Positions 12,701 through 27,700 of a stretch of 64,000 nucleotides of DNA are shown piece after piece (position 1 is the stretch's first letter; the number at the start of each line of letters is the position of its first letter). Source of the stretch: Vitellaria paradoxa (lineage: Eukaryota; Streptophyta; Magnoliopsida; Ericales; Sapotaceae). Below the pieces are notes generated by a model that was given only the letters and a program-made list of their open reading frames with translations, was not told the origin of the DNA and made no database searches. The stretch lies in contig CM034242.1 of the NCBI GenBank assembly GCA_019916065.1, forward strand, positions 8,624,879-8,688,878, in the 5' to 3' direction. Made by a program: the position numbers and the translations under genes.

Positions 12701-15700
12701 TGACATGTCCCTACCATGTCCTGTCTTGAAAGTTTTTTAAATTTCTAGGTGGTCATATCGGTGTCCCATGTCCATATCCAAGCTTATTTGGGTGAACTGT
12801 ATCTGATGGGTTGAATTTCATGCTTAGACTCTCTAACTTCATCTCATTTTATACTTTTCCTTCTTGTTCCGTTCTTTGGGAATTATAATTTTTTTATTTT
12901 TTGTCTCCATGAACACAGTTGCACTTTAGTTCATTTAGTGCTGATGATGAAGATTATGAAGGTTATGATTATAGCCTTCTTGGGCAGCTTTCAGAAGTAC
13001 GCATTGTATACTTAAATCGCTTTGTCCAGGAGGTAACTTGCTTAAAAAAGTTGATTTGTTATCTACTGCTGCATTATGAGCTTTCTCATGTGGGTTTGAA
13101 ATTAACTTATAGGTGGTTAGTTATTTCATGGGCCTTTTTCCAAGCAATTCAATGGATGTTGTAAAAATAAGAGACCAAGTAACTAACTCGGAGAAGTGGT
13201 TTACAACGAGTGAAATTGAAGGATCACCTGCTGTGAAGTTGGATCTTTCCCTTAGTAAACCTATAATATTGATGCCTCGGAGAACAGACAGCCTTGAGTA
13301 AGTTGGAACACCCCCTCCACTGTACGTTAACTGATTTTATGTGCAGAAGATTCTTTTTCTTATATTGGAAACCCTTCTGTGTCCACTGACTGCCATCGGC
13401 ACACACCTCCTTCCCTTCTCCAAAACAAACATTAGCAGACTTGATTTCCTTATTATTTGATTACATGATTTAATCTCGTGTTTTACTATTGCAGTCATCT
13501 GAAGGTAGACATCATTTTTATAACTGTCCAGAATGGCTTTCAATGATTTTGTGGCAGGATATAATCTCATGTTTTACGATTGCAGTTATCTGAAGCTAGA
13601 TGTTGTGCATATAACTGTCCAGAATACCTTTCAATGGTTTTATGGCAGTAAACGTGAAATGAATGCTGTTCACGTGGACATACTGACAGTTCTGGTGAGA
13701 TATGTGTCTTGAGATGTATTTCATTGATGCTGTGATTTCAGTTACTGAATTGATAAAGAAGCTAACATAATTCAGCTTGATGCTTGTGGCACTCTTATAA
13801 ATTAATAAAAATGAAGGAACCTAATTTTTTTCCCCCGAGGTTTCTGTTCCAGAAAGAATGTTGTAATTACTATTCCTATTTGCCCTTTACCCTTCTATCT
13901 TCTGAAAGTTCTCAAATAATTACCCATAAAGTTTTGTGCATAATTCCTATGTCAGATAAAAGTTTAGCATTATTCTTGTTTAATGAAGATTTTGTCAGGG
14001 ACGTACAGTGTTTAATCATTCCCCCCCCCTATAAATGCCTTAACAGTTACTGTTATGTAATGTAGGTTGAAAACATCAATTTAAATGTTGGTATGGGAGC
14101 AGAACTAGGTGAGAGCATTATTCAAGATGTGAAGGGGGTCTCCATTGATGTCCGGAGGTCTCTTCGAGACTTGCTGCATCAAATACCAAGTATAGAAGTT
14201 GCAATTAAGGTATTATAGCACATGTTTGTTAGGGTTCAGCGTGTCCAAAAAAAAAAAAAAATTTCTGTTAGTCATTGTTTCATTGATGAAGTCCAAAAAT
14301 TCTACAGTTGTATTTGTTGAAAGTGCATTTTAAAAAAATCATGACATGTTATCACTTCTTCAGATGGAAAAACTCAAAGCAGCTCTGTCCAACAGAGAAT
14401 ACCAGATAATTACAGAATGTGCATTGTCTAATTTCTCAGAGACTCCAAGCACCATGCCCCCACTTAATTATGATTCTGTGACATCTTCAGTTGATATGGG
14501 GGAGCCTGTAGTTCATCAGGATCCAGTTGCTGTTAATTATGAATCACAAAACAGGGCAACGTGGATTTCCATGAAGGTTTCGGTTGACATTAATCTGGTT
14601 GAATTGTGCCTTCATTACGGTTTAGCAAGAGATGCATCTCTGGCCACTGTGCAGGTCTTCTCTCTCTCTCTCTCATATAGTGTCATATAGTATTATCACC
14701 CTCATTCACCATATTTTATTTGTATTATTGATATTTTGATGGTTAATTGTTACGCTATTAGCCACCATCTCACCTAAAAGCTTAATTTGTTAGGGAGAGA
14801 GATGACTTTATTATTTATTTGTTTTCTCTCAACACGTCCTCTCATGCGTAGCCATATTGACTTTTTTGAAGGGATCAAACATGTGTGATTATTGACTTTT
14901 TTTTGGGTGGTGACGTTTCAACTCGAACTTTTGCTTGCTTTGATACTATATTAGACTGTTAGTCACTATTTTACCTGCAAACCTAAAATTATTGGGGAGA
15001 GGTGAACTTTATCATTTTATATTAAATAATTTTCTCTCATGATTAACCTAAATGGGGAGGATGCAAAATACAAGTATAATTTAATGATCAAGTCAAGTTA
15101 GAAGGATTGAAAGCAGGGTAATTAATGATCAAGTCAACTTAGAAGGATTGAAAGTGGGGAAGTTGATGAACTTCTGTTAATGTTGGAATTCTATGTCTCC
15201 TTGGAAGCCCTAAAAAATGGTGGTCTCCTTGGGAGTTGTTAAGTCGCCAATTATCCCAAAAGTTTAAGCTATTAGAAAATGAGCTCAACAATATATATTA
15301 AGCTATTTCAATAGAAATCATTTTTTGGGAGGAGTTATGTTTCGTTTTATTACTGGCTGGCAAGTAAGATGGACCTTATTCTTGGCATCGTGATTACTTG
15401 CTTCAGAAAATATTCATTACCATTCCTTGGATATATAGGTGTGTGAGATTGAGGAAGTCTATGCTACAGATTCTTTTCCATACCCTCTCCCTCTTTCTCT
15501 CTCTCTTTCTCTGTGAGGTGAGAAAAAGGTTGGTAAGAAGTTTGATAGGGAGTCGTGGCCCGTGGGGCTTTATTTTGGTTTGTTTTTTTCTTTTGTCATT
15601 CATAAACATTCTTATGTCATATTTGACTGGTAAGAAGTTAGATTGGGAGTCGTGGGGCTTTATTTTGGTTTGCTTTTTTCCTTTTGTCATTGGCAAACAT

Positions 15701-18700
15701 TCTTACGTCATATTTGACCAATTTTTTAAATTACTTTCGTTGTTTTAGTTATCATTTATAAAAGTTATAAGTTTATGGTTTGGCAAGTGTTTCCTTTGGC
15801 ATGGTTTTCTTTTTCCTAAAATGATTTCTACTTAATTTGTTGAATGCCAAATATTTGGAGAGAATATGTATCTTTCTGTTGGACATGTTCATTCGATTTG
15901 TCATATCTGGCAGTTTACCCTCTAATCTTCTCATCTTCATTCCCCCCCCCCCCCCTTAGATTAGTGGTGCATGGCTTCTCTATAAGTCAAATACAATGGG
16001 TGAAGGTTTTCTTTCATCATCGCTTAAAGGTTTTAGCGTAATTGATGATCGCGAGGGAACAGAACAAGAACTTAGGCTGGCAGTAGGAAAGCCCGAGGGA
16101 TTTGGATACAATCCTTCTCAATATATGACTGATGATGAAGACCATCAGATGGACGGGACAGATGTTCTGGATATCAGTGACACAAAACCAGTTCCGACAA
16201 TGCTAATTCTTGATGCCAAATTCAGTCAATATTCAACATATGTCTCTTTATGCATCCAAAGGCCACAATTGCTTGTTGCACTTGATTTTCTGTTGGCTCT
16301 TGTTGAGTTTTTTGTTCCTACAGTCTGCAATATGTTATCAAATGAAGAAGATGAGAACTCTTCTCTTATAGTTGATGCGGTCATTTTGGATCAGCCAAAT
16401 TATAGTCAAATGTCTGCTGAAATTTCACTCTCCCCTCAGAGACCTTTGCTTGTTGATGATGAAAGATTTGATCACTTTATTTATGATGGTAGAGGTGGGA
16501 TTCTGTATTTACGAGACAGACAAGGACTGACTCTCACTTCTCCTAGTACCGAAGCTATAATTTACATTGGAAATGGAAAAAGATTGCAATTTAAAAACGT
16601 CACTATCAAGGTCTGTTCCTATGCGCTTGGTGATTTCCTTACTTTTGGTTAGATTATAGATTCATTTGCTTTCTTTGATCTTAAAAATGCTAAAGTATCT
16701 ATGGTAGTGCAGAATGGATGGTATTTGGATTCATGCATTTTATTGGGAGCCAACAGTAGTTATTCAGCTTCAGAGCATGATCAAGTCTTTTTCGAGGGAG
16801 GTGATGAAAGTCCTCATCTGAATTCTTCTGGACAAAATATTGATCATATGGATTCTCAAAGTACTCCAGTTGGGAGATCCACAGAGTTACTTGTTGAGCT
16901 GCAGGTTAAGTATTATTTAAATGGAAATAATTTGGTTGTTTCTTTGTGATAACTAGTTGTATTTTGATTAGTTCCTTATTCCAGCTTGTCCTCGATATCT
17001 GTGATCTACACCTAGGTTGATACAACTTTCATTTCAAAGAAATAATGGATGGAACAATCTTTGTTTTTTGGGCACTAGTGGTTTTTTATTTCTCTGGCTG
17101 ACTACCATCATCATAACAGAGGCCTGCCACCTCTGAAGATGGTGTCCTTAATTCATAAAATGTCATGTTTTTGAAAGAAAAAATTTCAAAAGCAGAATTT
17201 GTTTGCTCTTTTTTTTATTGGTTTTCTTCTCTCTCTCTCTCTCCCTTTTTTTTGGTTAATTTATTTTTATTCAAAGATTTGTCTTTTTGTAGGACACACA
17301 TTTGAGTTTTGAAGTGCAGTAAAACTTGTTTATCGATAATGTGGAAAGTAGAGAACTTGGATATGTCTATTACCAGCATATTTCAAACCTTCTCTTTCTT
17401 GAATCCTACGTAATTAGTATGCTTTTTTGCTTGGGTACTGAGGTTTAGTCTTTAGTCTCACGTACATGGTACTGCAATCATTAAATGGGGATTTGATTCC
17501 TATATAATAAACTAGTATCTTTCCTGGTCTCTCTAATATGCATCTGATTCAGTTATGTTATTCTTTCTTGTGGTTTGCCAAGCCGTGGGTATAATTAAAT
17601 ATAATTTAAATTTCATTTTTTGTGGTTGCATGTCCTTGGCTATAAAGAGGTTTAGGGGTTTTCCATTCTCTGAGTTAATAACTGTGATGTGAAGCCTTGG
17701 TTATTTAAGGCTAGCAATCGGGTGTTTTGTCCTCTTCCAGTACTAGGTGACAACTAGAAGCCTATCTAGCAGATATGGAGGGATATGTGATCCAACCAGA
17801 ACCTTATGGGGTGATGTCTTACAGTCTTAAGGGATCATATGTGATTTAAAAATTCTCTCCTTAATTTCTTTTGTTCAGTTCTCCGCATTCAGGTTTTTGC
17901 TGGGTTCCACTAGCTTTTTGCTTATGACTGAATTTTGATCAGAGCTACTGTGTTTTTGAGCCATGGTGTGTGTGTTTGTTTCCCTTGTCAAAGATTAAGC
18001 CCAATATTCCATGGTTTCCATCATTCACATCCATCCAAAGCATCTGAATTCCAGCGAAGGTCACCTGCTTTTTTTGTAGTCATAATGGGTTAAATTACTT
18101 GTTCAAGTTGAGTTCTCGGTGGATGCCACTATTATCTGAGGTGTTGTCACCTGCCCTTGTGATGCTGATTGTACATGGCTTAGTTTCATGGTTTACACAC
18201 AGCCTCCATTATTGGGCTGTGTGGCACTTGTCTTGGTCACTCATTACAGAACCTGCTTATTATTTAGCTTGTGGGCATCTGAATACACATGGCAAAGGCC
18301 ATAAGCATGTACTAGGGCATTATTTTTGCACAATACCATATTTTGTTGATGAGTGACAAGTTACATAGTTGCTACAGTGGTTAGCAGCAAAAAAGTGAAC
18401 TCATATCAGTATCATATTTAGGAATTGAGAATAGATTCCCATAAGCTTTCTTTAATATTTTTGTTGAGCCATTTGAAACTGACACATATTGTTGGAACTT
18501 GGGATGGTTCCTTTTCTTAGTGCTATCATAACCTTGAAGGAAGGCCAGACTTGGTCTATTGATGTCCCTTACCAATTTGTGTGTGTGTATATATATATAT
18601 ATATATTTGTGGGGGGGGGGGGTTCCTTGTATCTTGACCCCTAATATATTTGTATATAGATTTGTTTCCTTCTCCTTTACACTACTTGTGTCAAGGGGTC

Positions 18701-21700
18701 TGGTTTTGTGAGAGAGAACCACTGTCTTACATATTATTAATTGTTAACCATGGACATAGGTGTTAGGCTGAACCATTTATGTGCAATCCTTAGTCCTTTT
18801 AATTATTGTTAAAAATCTCATGTTTAATCTATAATTGGTAGGTCACAACACAAAAGACTTGAAATTGATTTGTAATGCTCAAATCAACCTGGTCAATCCT
18901 AATATGGGCCATGGATGATAAAGTTTAGGTATTAGGGAAACCTATTGCTATAGTGAGCCTTGGAAAGGAAAATTCTTCTTGTCTTGACCTTAGAATGAGT
19001 GGGATTGATGTTTCAGTTACGCTGGGCATATTTTTAGGGAACTAGCTGTATGTATCTCTCTCTATTAGTCATGTATGTGAACAGATGGCATAAACAAAAC
19101 GGGAAACCATGATGACGTGTTATGAAATCTGACATGGTAAGCTTACTGCTAGTTGACATGGCAGTTAGTGGGAGAAGCTGCAAAATTTTGGTTTTGAACT
19201 TCCAGCTTCGATGTCTATATATTGTGACAATGAAGTTATTATCTTTATTGCCAATAATTTATTCTTTCATGAGCGCACCGAATATATTGAGGTTGAATGT
19301 TGCTTTATTTGAGACCTACTCAAGCTTAATCTGACTACACCTTTTGTGCGCTCTGATTCATAGTTAGGCGGCATCCTCACAAAGCCTTTGGCTTGACATT
19401 CTGTTCAGCAGTTATCTATCGAGTTGGACACATTTGATCTTTATGCTCCTGTTTGAGAAGTGTGCTAAAATCTGTTAGGATCTTCTAGAATATATAGGAT
19501 GAGTATTGTGGCTAAGTAGGATTAGTATTTCCTTGGTTCTTGATTATCTGCATTGATTTTGTTTCCTTATTTGTGATGTATCCTATGATTATAAATACAA
19601 TACAAAGGTGGAGAGATATTTAACTCTCTTCCCCTAATTTCTTTCCTTAGCTGGAACGAAAGTTGCTGGCACATTAGAATACTTGGCAAAAAGCTTTAAG
19701 CATTATAAAATGTCTTTCCCACTGGAAGGAAGCATTAGTTGATCTCTGGAATGGATTACCAAACGTGCAATATTCAAGACAGCCTGTGGGTGTCATGGAA
19801 TCCAGTCCACCTTTTGATCTTGAATCCGCTTGTAATATTACCTCACTACTAACCCTAATCCAGTTTGGGGTAAGAATACTATCCTCTTGGGATTTACCTG
19901 ATTGTTGGGCTTAGTTGCCTTAACTGTTGATGGGGGAGCTTGTCCCATCTACAGTGGATAGGGCAGCGATTGCATCTGGCTTGTCCAGCAAATCATACAA
20001 ATTGCTCCCTTGCATTGCTCAATATTTCCTTACATGTTGCTGTGGTGCTTTCTTCCCTGTTTCTCCCTTCTTTCTTTACTTCTTTTGACCGACTCAGTCC
20101 AAATACCATTTTGTCCTTGGTATACTGAACTAGCGGTGGAAATGTGGGGGAACATCATCTGTGAGAATCAACTTTCTGTTTAACTATAAAAATTGGATTT
20201 TTTGCTAGCTAAACCTTTATATTTGATATGTGCTTTGGATCATTGTACTTTTAACGGAGTTTTCTAGAAACTGCATTTGCCTCCATTCTAGCTCTATTAT
20301 GCACGCTTAATGTGTCTTATGTAGCTTGCTACTGCCTTTGCAGGCTATTGGTCCAGAGCTCACCTTCTATAATACATCAAAAGATGTAGGAAAGTCGCTG
20401 CTTCTCTCTAACAAACTTTTGCATGCACAGTTGGATGCATTCTGCAGGTTATTCTCTCTTTCAATAATGCTTTCATGGGTTTTAGGTTTTATTGTTCTTT
20501 CGTATTGACTAGTAAATAATATGTGCATGTATTCTATTCTTGTGAAACTGATGTGTGCCTAAGTATGCAAACATGTTGCATCTCTTTAGCCAGTGTAGTA
20601 GACCTGCATTAGTAGTTTCTCAATCACCGAATAATGGCTGATTGAATAGCTGGTCATTCTATGTTGTCACGTCATGTGTAACTTATTCATACTTTTGTCC
20701 TTGACTGAGAGAAACTACTTTTAAGAAGAAATTGAAAAACCCTGTATCCACAGGAACTGTTGGCTTGTATTTCATACTTCCAAACTTATAAAGAGGAGTA
20801 TATTAGACTTTTAAGTTTTGTCTTATTCTTTGTACTTGAACATTCCCACACAACAATGAAGAAATAGAGATTGTTAATTCTTATGTGGAATATAGAAAAC
20901 CCATTTTCACACATTCGGTTTACAAAGTGTCGATTGAAGTGGGGGTGGGAATTCATCTGATGTGGGTATGTCGTTTGTAGGCTTGTTGTGAAGGCTGACA
21001 CATTGGAAATGAATGTGAATGCTCTTGGATTAACAATGGAGAGCAATGGCATCAGAATTTTGGAGCCCTTTGACACCTCAATGAAGTTTTCAAATGCTTC
21101 TGGAAAGATGAACCTCCATTTTGCTGTCTCGGATATTTTTATGAATCTTTCCTTTAGTATCTTGAGACTATTTTTAGCAGTTGAGGAGGATATTTTGGCA
21201 TTTCTGAGAATGACGTCAAAGAAAATGACAGTGGTGTGCTCTGAGTTTGACAGAGTTGGAACAATTAAAAGTAGGTTAAGATGCCATTAAACTTGCTTTA
21301 CTTTCTCATGATAATTGTTAAATTCATGAACTTCTATAAAGTTCTATGCTGCTTGCTTGTTGCTCTTGTGTTCTGCAGATCCCAGTGGTGACCATGTTTA
21401 TGCATTTTGGAGACCTCATGCGCCACCTGGTTTTGCTGTGCTTGGCGATTATCTAACACCACTGTTAGTGAATTTCTTACCATTGTCTGTTTTAATGTAC
21501 TTAGCTTTCTCAATGTTGACATTAGTCCTTCACATGGCAGTGACAAGCCACCGACGAAGGGAGTTGTTGCTGTGAATATCAGTCTGGCTAGAGTAAAAAG
21601 ACCTGTCTCTTTTAAGCTATTATGGCCTCCCTCCACTAATGGTGATATCTCTGAATTTCAAGGCGTAGACAACCATAGCATCTGTTCCATTTGGTTTCCT

Positions 21701-24700
21701 GAAGCACCCAAAGGTTATGTTGCATTGGGCTGTGTGGTTTCCACAGGAGGAACACCACCTCCATTATCTTCTGCCTTCTGCGTCTTGGCTTCTTTAGTTT
21801 CTCCATGTGCTCTGAGGGATTTTATTGCTGTCAGCTCAAACATTTTGTAAGTAACTATGCCCTGTTATGTGTTGGTATCTAAATTCATTTGTTTGTTGCG
21901 CATTCACTATGTGCCACTATGGAGTTGTTGGAGTTGTAGTTACTACTTGACAGATCCTGGGCATCAATGTGAGTGAGAGAACGGAAATCTGTCTCATATG
22001 GAGAAAGATAATATGATATGTCAGTAGTATATTATGTATTGACTGGATACCTTGACACCCAAAATGGGTTTATATACACTATTAAGATGAAAATGTACAA
22101 ATGAATATACCTTTATAATAATTACAGATTTAATGCATTAATTACTACTATGCTATTTCCCCTCAAGCTAATATGGTCCAAACTTGATACAAATAACTCA
22201 CTGTAGATCCACACAACTTATCTTCAGACATTACATATTCACTTTTGATGACATTCTATTGGATCTTCTTTCTAACCAAGTGACAGTGTAACTCAATACG
22301 TTTAGTTCTTTCCTGAAATACTAGATTGGAGGCAACATGGACAGCAGCCTAATTGTCACAAATAACTCCATTGGCTATGAATGATGAATGCCTAATTCCT
22401 TCAACATGTATCCAGATCAACTCACAAGAAGTTTGTGCCATAGCCTTGTACTTTCTGTTACTGTTTGCTTCCTACTCTTCCAATAGACTAGATTACATAC
22501 AACAAATATGCAATACCAAGCAGTAGACTGCCTTTATGATGGTGACCCAATCTAATCTGCATCTATGTGTAATTGGACTAAAATTGGGCCATCATCTTGA
22601 TATAATAGACCATGGCCAGTGCAACCTTAGATGCATAAAGATGCATATGGCTGCATCTCAATGACTAGTATGGGGTGATTCTAATAACAGATTAATAACT
22701 CGTAGTGAAGGAGATATCAGGTCTTGTGACTATCAAATGGTTAAGTTTTCCAACCAACCTATACTGATAGGTTCATAGGTTCATCCAACAATACGACGTA
22801 TAGACTGATTATGTTGACAATTAAACTATGGTTGTCCATGTTCTACTTACACTAGTAAGGTGAAATTGTGAAGACCCCCTTATACTAATTACATATCTAC
22901 ACTAATACATTAACCACTACTACACTAACACGATCAATACTCTGTCATGGTTTAGTTATATATTTCTTATGCAAATAAATTGCATAGAGATTTCCGCAGG
23001 GTGGATAAACATCCTCTAGGAATATAGTATAGCTCCAGCTTTGCTACTGCACATTAAGTGCTAGGTTGCTCACCTTTGCTTGTATGCTATATGCCACGGT
23101 AGAGATATTTCCACAGGAAGGATAATGGTATCCACTAAGAATATAGCTTAGTTCCAGCCATAGCGGTACACATGAAGTGATAGGTTGCTTGTCTGTGCTT
23201 GTTTGCCTTATCCTTTTCCAGTCAATGAGTATTCCTTCGTCGAACTTTTGATAATCAACTTTCTAAGTTTGTTTATTGTTTGATTTGCAGCTACTTATCA
23301 AGTTTGGCATTCTGGCGCGTAAATAATTCTGTTGGGACATTCTTGCTGGCAGATTCTTCTACTCGGAGCTTGATCGGTAGAGCGTATGAATTGCGTCATA
23401 TATTTTTTGGTTTTCCAGAAACATCTTCAAATGCAGCAGAGAGTTCAGATAAAACACTTCCTTCTGGTCATTCTCAGGCGCTCCAGTCAGAAAGATTATC
23501 TGGTGTAAATTCTGGACAGTGTTTTGAGCCTGTTGCTAGCTTTCGGATGATATGGTGGAATCAGGGTGCAAGCTCAAGAAAGAAAATATCAATATGGCGT
23601 CCTATAGTCGCTCAAGGAATGGTATATTTTGGCGATATTGCTGTACGAGGGTATGTAATTTGTAGTTATGAGCTTTGTGCTGATTTGCTTTTCAAACATG
23701 AAAATAAAAGTTCTTATTTTTTTTTTTAAATATATGTGTTATATATATGTTTCTTGGACTGTAGGTATGAGCCTCCAAACACTTGCATTGTTCTTCATGA
23801 TTCTGGAGGTAATATTTTCAAAGCACCTCTGGATTTTCAACTTGTTGGACAGATAAAGAAGCAGAGGCATGTGGAAAGTATTTCCTTTTGGCTGCCTCAA
23901 GCTCCTCCTGGCTTTGTTTCTCTGGGTTGCGTTGCTTGTAAGGGCACACCAAAGCTATCTGATTTCAGTTCATTAAGATGCCTGCGCAGTGATATGGTCA
24001 CTGGGGATCAATTTCTGGAGGAAAGCCTATGGGATACATCTGACATAAAGTTCACTAAAGAACCATTTAGTATATGGACTGTTGGCAATGAGCTGGGAAC
24101 CTTTGTAATTCGTAGTGGTTTCAAGAAACCTCCCAGAAGGTTTGCTCTAAAGCTTGCAGATCCAGACATAACAAGTGGTTCAGATGACACTGTCATTGAT
24201 GCAGAAATTGGAACATTTTCCGCTGCACTTTTTGATGACTATGGTGGTTTGGTAAGGATTCTTTATCTGAATAGCTTCTCCATACCCAGTTGTAAATAAA
24301 ATCTCCAAGTTATCTGCTTATACCTGCAATGCATGTGCTGGAAGGTGATTGGCATCATGATGATGTAGTACACTAGGGAACTTGGCCTAACAAAGTGTAT
24401 GATTGGCTGTCATGGGTGGTTTGGGCTTGAGCAAGGTTCTAGGATTGGACTTAGAAGGAAGAATAAAGGCAGTTGGTTTAGGTGTGGAGCTGATTAGCTA
24501 GTTCTTAAAATGTCTGGTTGCAGGATTTTCAAAATTGTAACTGTTCGAGGGCCTGGACCATGGGTAACCTAACGCTTCAATGAATAAATTGACATCTAGT
24601 GGGTAGAGGAAGGGGTTAGGGATATTGAGGGACTGAAAAGCAGATTCTTCTTGGGCTGTGATGAGCAATAAGCTGAGAATAGTATTTGCGAACGGGAGCA

Positions 24701-27700
24701 AGAGCGTGTGAGGCTTGAGAGTGCTACTCAGAATTCTGTTTGGATCACCCCCATAGGTAAGTCTATATAGTCCAACACATGAAGCTTTGCAGGTTTCACA
24801 AACATTTTGAAAATTGAAAACTTACTGAATGAAAAGATTGTTATAGGATTTGGTAACTCACATATGAGGGTGAGGCTTGGGGCTATTGTAAGGTTGTTCC
24901 GTTGTGATTTTGAAGTCATTGGTTCAGTACTCGGAAACAGTCTCTCCAGTCATTTGGGGTTAAGATGGGCTATATTGCTCCTCCCCACACTCCGCATAGG
25001 CGGGAGCTTCATGTACTAGGCTTTCCTTTTTGAAGTTACCAATTGTTTTAAAAGTTAAGTTTTGAGAAATGGGCTTGACAATTTATATTAAGTGTGGCAA
25101 AGAAAGAGAATTAAAGAAAAGAAATTTTTAGTTTATATTTCATTGATTACTACAAGGTTGTTTATATACACTCAACCTTACCAACAAATAGCAAAACTAC
25201 TAATTCAATACTAATCAAATCGTAATCAAATCTCTTAATTATGGGAATTCAAATCCCTTAATTATGGGAATACAACTATCACAATATTTTGCAACGCTCC
25301 CTCTCAAGCTAGTGAATAGATATTTTCCATTCTCAACTTGGATACATTTGTTTGAAACTTTGTATTGCTCAAGCCTTTGGTAAGCAAATCTGCAAGTTGC
25401 TGATCAATAGACACGTAAGGTGTACAAACCAAGCCACTATCTAACTTTTCTTTGATGAAGTGTCGGTTTACTTCAATGTGTTTCGTTCGATCATGTTGCA
25501 CAGGATTATGTGCTACGCTAATTGTAGATTCATTGTCGCAATAAAGTCTCATAGGGCCATCCCATTGAACCTTCAAATCTCCTAGGATGATTTTTAGCCA
25601 TAGTAGTTCACAAATGCCTGAGCCATTGCTCTAAACTCTGTTGTATCACTTGATCTTGCCACCACATTTTGTTTCTTACTTTTCCATGTCACAAGATTTC
25701 CACCAAGAAATGTGCAATAACTGGAAGTTGATATTCTGTCAATCATTGATCCGACATAGTCTGTGTTTGTATATGTTTCAAGTGTCAGCCTTGTGCTCCT
25801 TTCGAACAAAATTCCTTTTCTTGGGGTTCCTTTAAGATACTATAGTACTCCCTTTACAGCTTGCATGTGAACTTCCTTGGGATTGTATATAAACTGACTA
25901 ATTACACTGATTGCATAAGCTATCTCGGGCCTTGTGTGGGAAAGATAAATGAGTCTTCCTACCAGGTGTTGATACATCTCTTCGTCCACCAAATAATCCT
26001 CCTCAGCTTTTCCAAGATTATGATTGGGATCTATTGGTGTGCTTGCTGGTTTACATGCTAATTTTCCCGTTTCTTTCAGTAGATCCATGACATACTTCTG
26101 TTGGGATATAAAGATTTCCTGCCTTGAGTGTGCAACTTCAATCCCTAGGAAGTACTTTAGCCTTCCTAATTCTTTGATCTTGAATTTTTTGGCCAATCAT
26201 TGTCTTAAAGATTTTCTTTTCTTCTCATCATCTCTGGTTATAATTATATCATCTACATATGCTAGAAGAGTTGTGACTTCCCTTGAGCTTAAGTGCTTGA
26301 CAAATAATCTATGATCCCTTTGACTTTGTTTGTATTCCATGTCTGTCATAACTTTTGCAAACCTTCCAAACCATGCTCTTGGGGACTGCTTGAGCCCATA
26401 CAAAGCTCTTTTCAGTTTACAAACGTGATTAGTAGTCACGTTACTTCCAAATCCAGGTGCGATTTCCATATAAAATTCTTCTTCAAGATCTGCATACAAG
26501 AATGCAATTTTCACATCAAATTGTTGTAATCCCCAGTCATAATTCACCGCCAATGATAACAAAATTCTAATAGTATTCATTTTGGGTACGGGAGCAAAAG
26601 TCTCTTGATAGTCTGCGCCAATGTGGTTAAAATCTCAATTTTAATCGTAAAATTGTATGATTTTATGATTTTACAGTGCAAAATCTTGTTAAATCGCATC
26701 AAAATCGTTTTTTGGGATAATAGGTTAAAAAACGATTTTAGGGGGTAAAATCGTAAAATCATAAAATCGATAAAATCGCGATTTTACATAAAATTTTATG
26801 ATTTTATAAATGTTGGAGTTTTTTTGGTAATTATAACAAATTAAGGGGGGCGATACCAAAAAGCAAAGCTCAAAACCCTCACGTTGGCGGATCAATTTGA
26901 TGAAGAAGCAAAGAGCCAATATTTGTGCGAGGAAAAAGTTCTCCGAGTGTGACAGTCTATTGTGCGACCCTTGCTGCTGGCGCGAAGATTGGACACCAGA
27001 AAACATTTTTTGCCGGCACAAGCCTCCGGCGAGTTACCCTTGGTTGTATGGATTCACCTCTCCAGCCCTATTCACTTTTTTTCTTTCTTTTCATTTCTTT
27101 AGATCCTTCTGTCTTCTCTTTATTCTCATAAATTTTTATGTGAAATTTGTTGTTGTTGAGAAGGTTTTTTTGTTGGGAAATCTGTTTTTTCTGACCTACG
27201 AATGTGGATTCGAACTCACATTACTAGCCATAAGGGGAGTGTCTTTCCACTTAGATGACATGATCATATCAAATTGAAAGTTCTAAATGTTAAATATTGT
27301 GCTATACTATGAAGCACGGATACGGATACGGGAGCGGGTACGGGTACGGGTATGGATACGGGATACGGCAATTTTAAAAAAATGAGGATACGGGTACGGA
27401 AAATATACGGCAAAAAAATAAAATAAAATATATTTTTTTATTTAAAATCATTTTGAAGATAACATATATGTACTACTAAATATTTTATAAATAACAATTA
27501 TATAGTTTGAAAAATACCATTCAATCCATAAATTAACATCATTCATACTCAAAACTACCAACATCATTCATACACAAAACACAAATATAACAAAAAGTAT
27601 CAAATACAATTTCATACATCCCAAAATAAAAATAGTTTTTTCATTTCCTAAATTTTAGTTAGATCAAACTTCAATCATATCAATCTATTTTAGTTAATTA

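Noticed and set aside
13471..13561. Mutually exclusive alternative exon of VPS13
   Set aside because: The copy has an in-frame TGA and lacks the second half and donor, so it cannot encode an alternative segment.
15403..15748. Overlapping open frames on both strands at 15.4-15.7 kb
   Set aside because: They are produced by the tandem duplication at 15531-15718 and a TC-rich tract, with no protein similarity.
27190..27255. tRNA-like minus-strand segment (ttcgaatccaca T-loop-like motif)
   Set aside because: A T-arm-like sequence is visible, but no acceptor stem or full cloverleaf can be formed by eye.
26897..27277. 126-codon frame inside the hAT-like element as a captured gene
   Set aside because: It shows no recognised domain and a low-complexity F/L-rich composition. 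It is most likely a chance frame.
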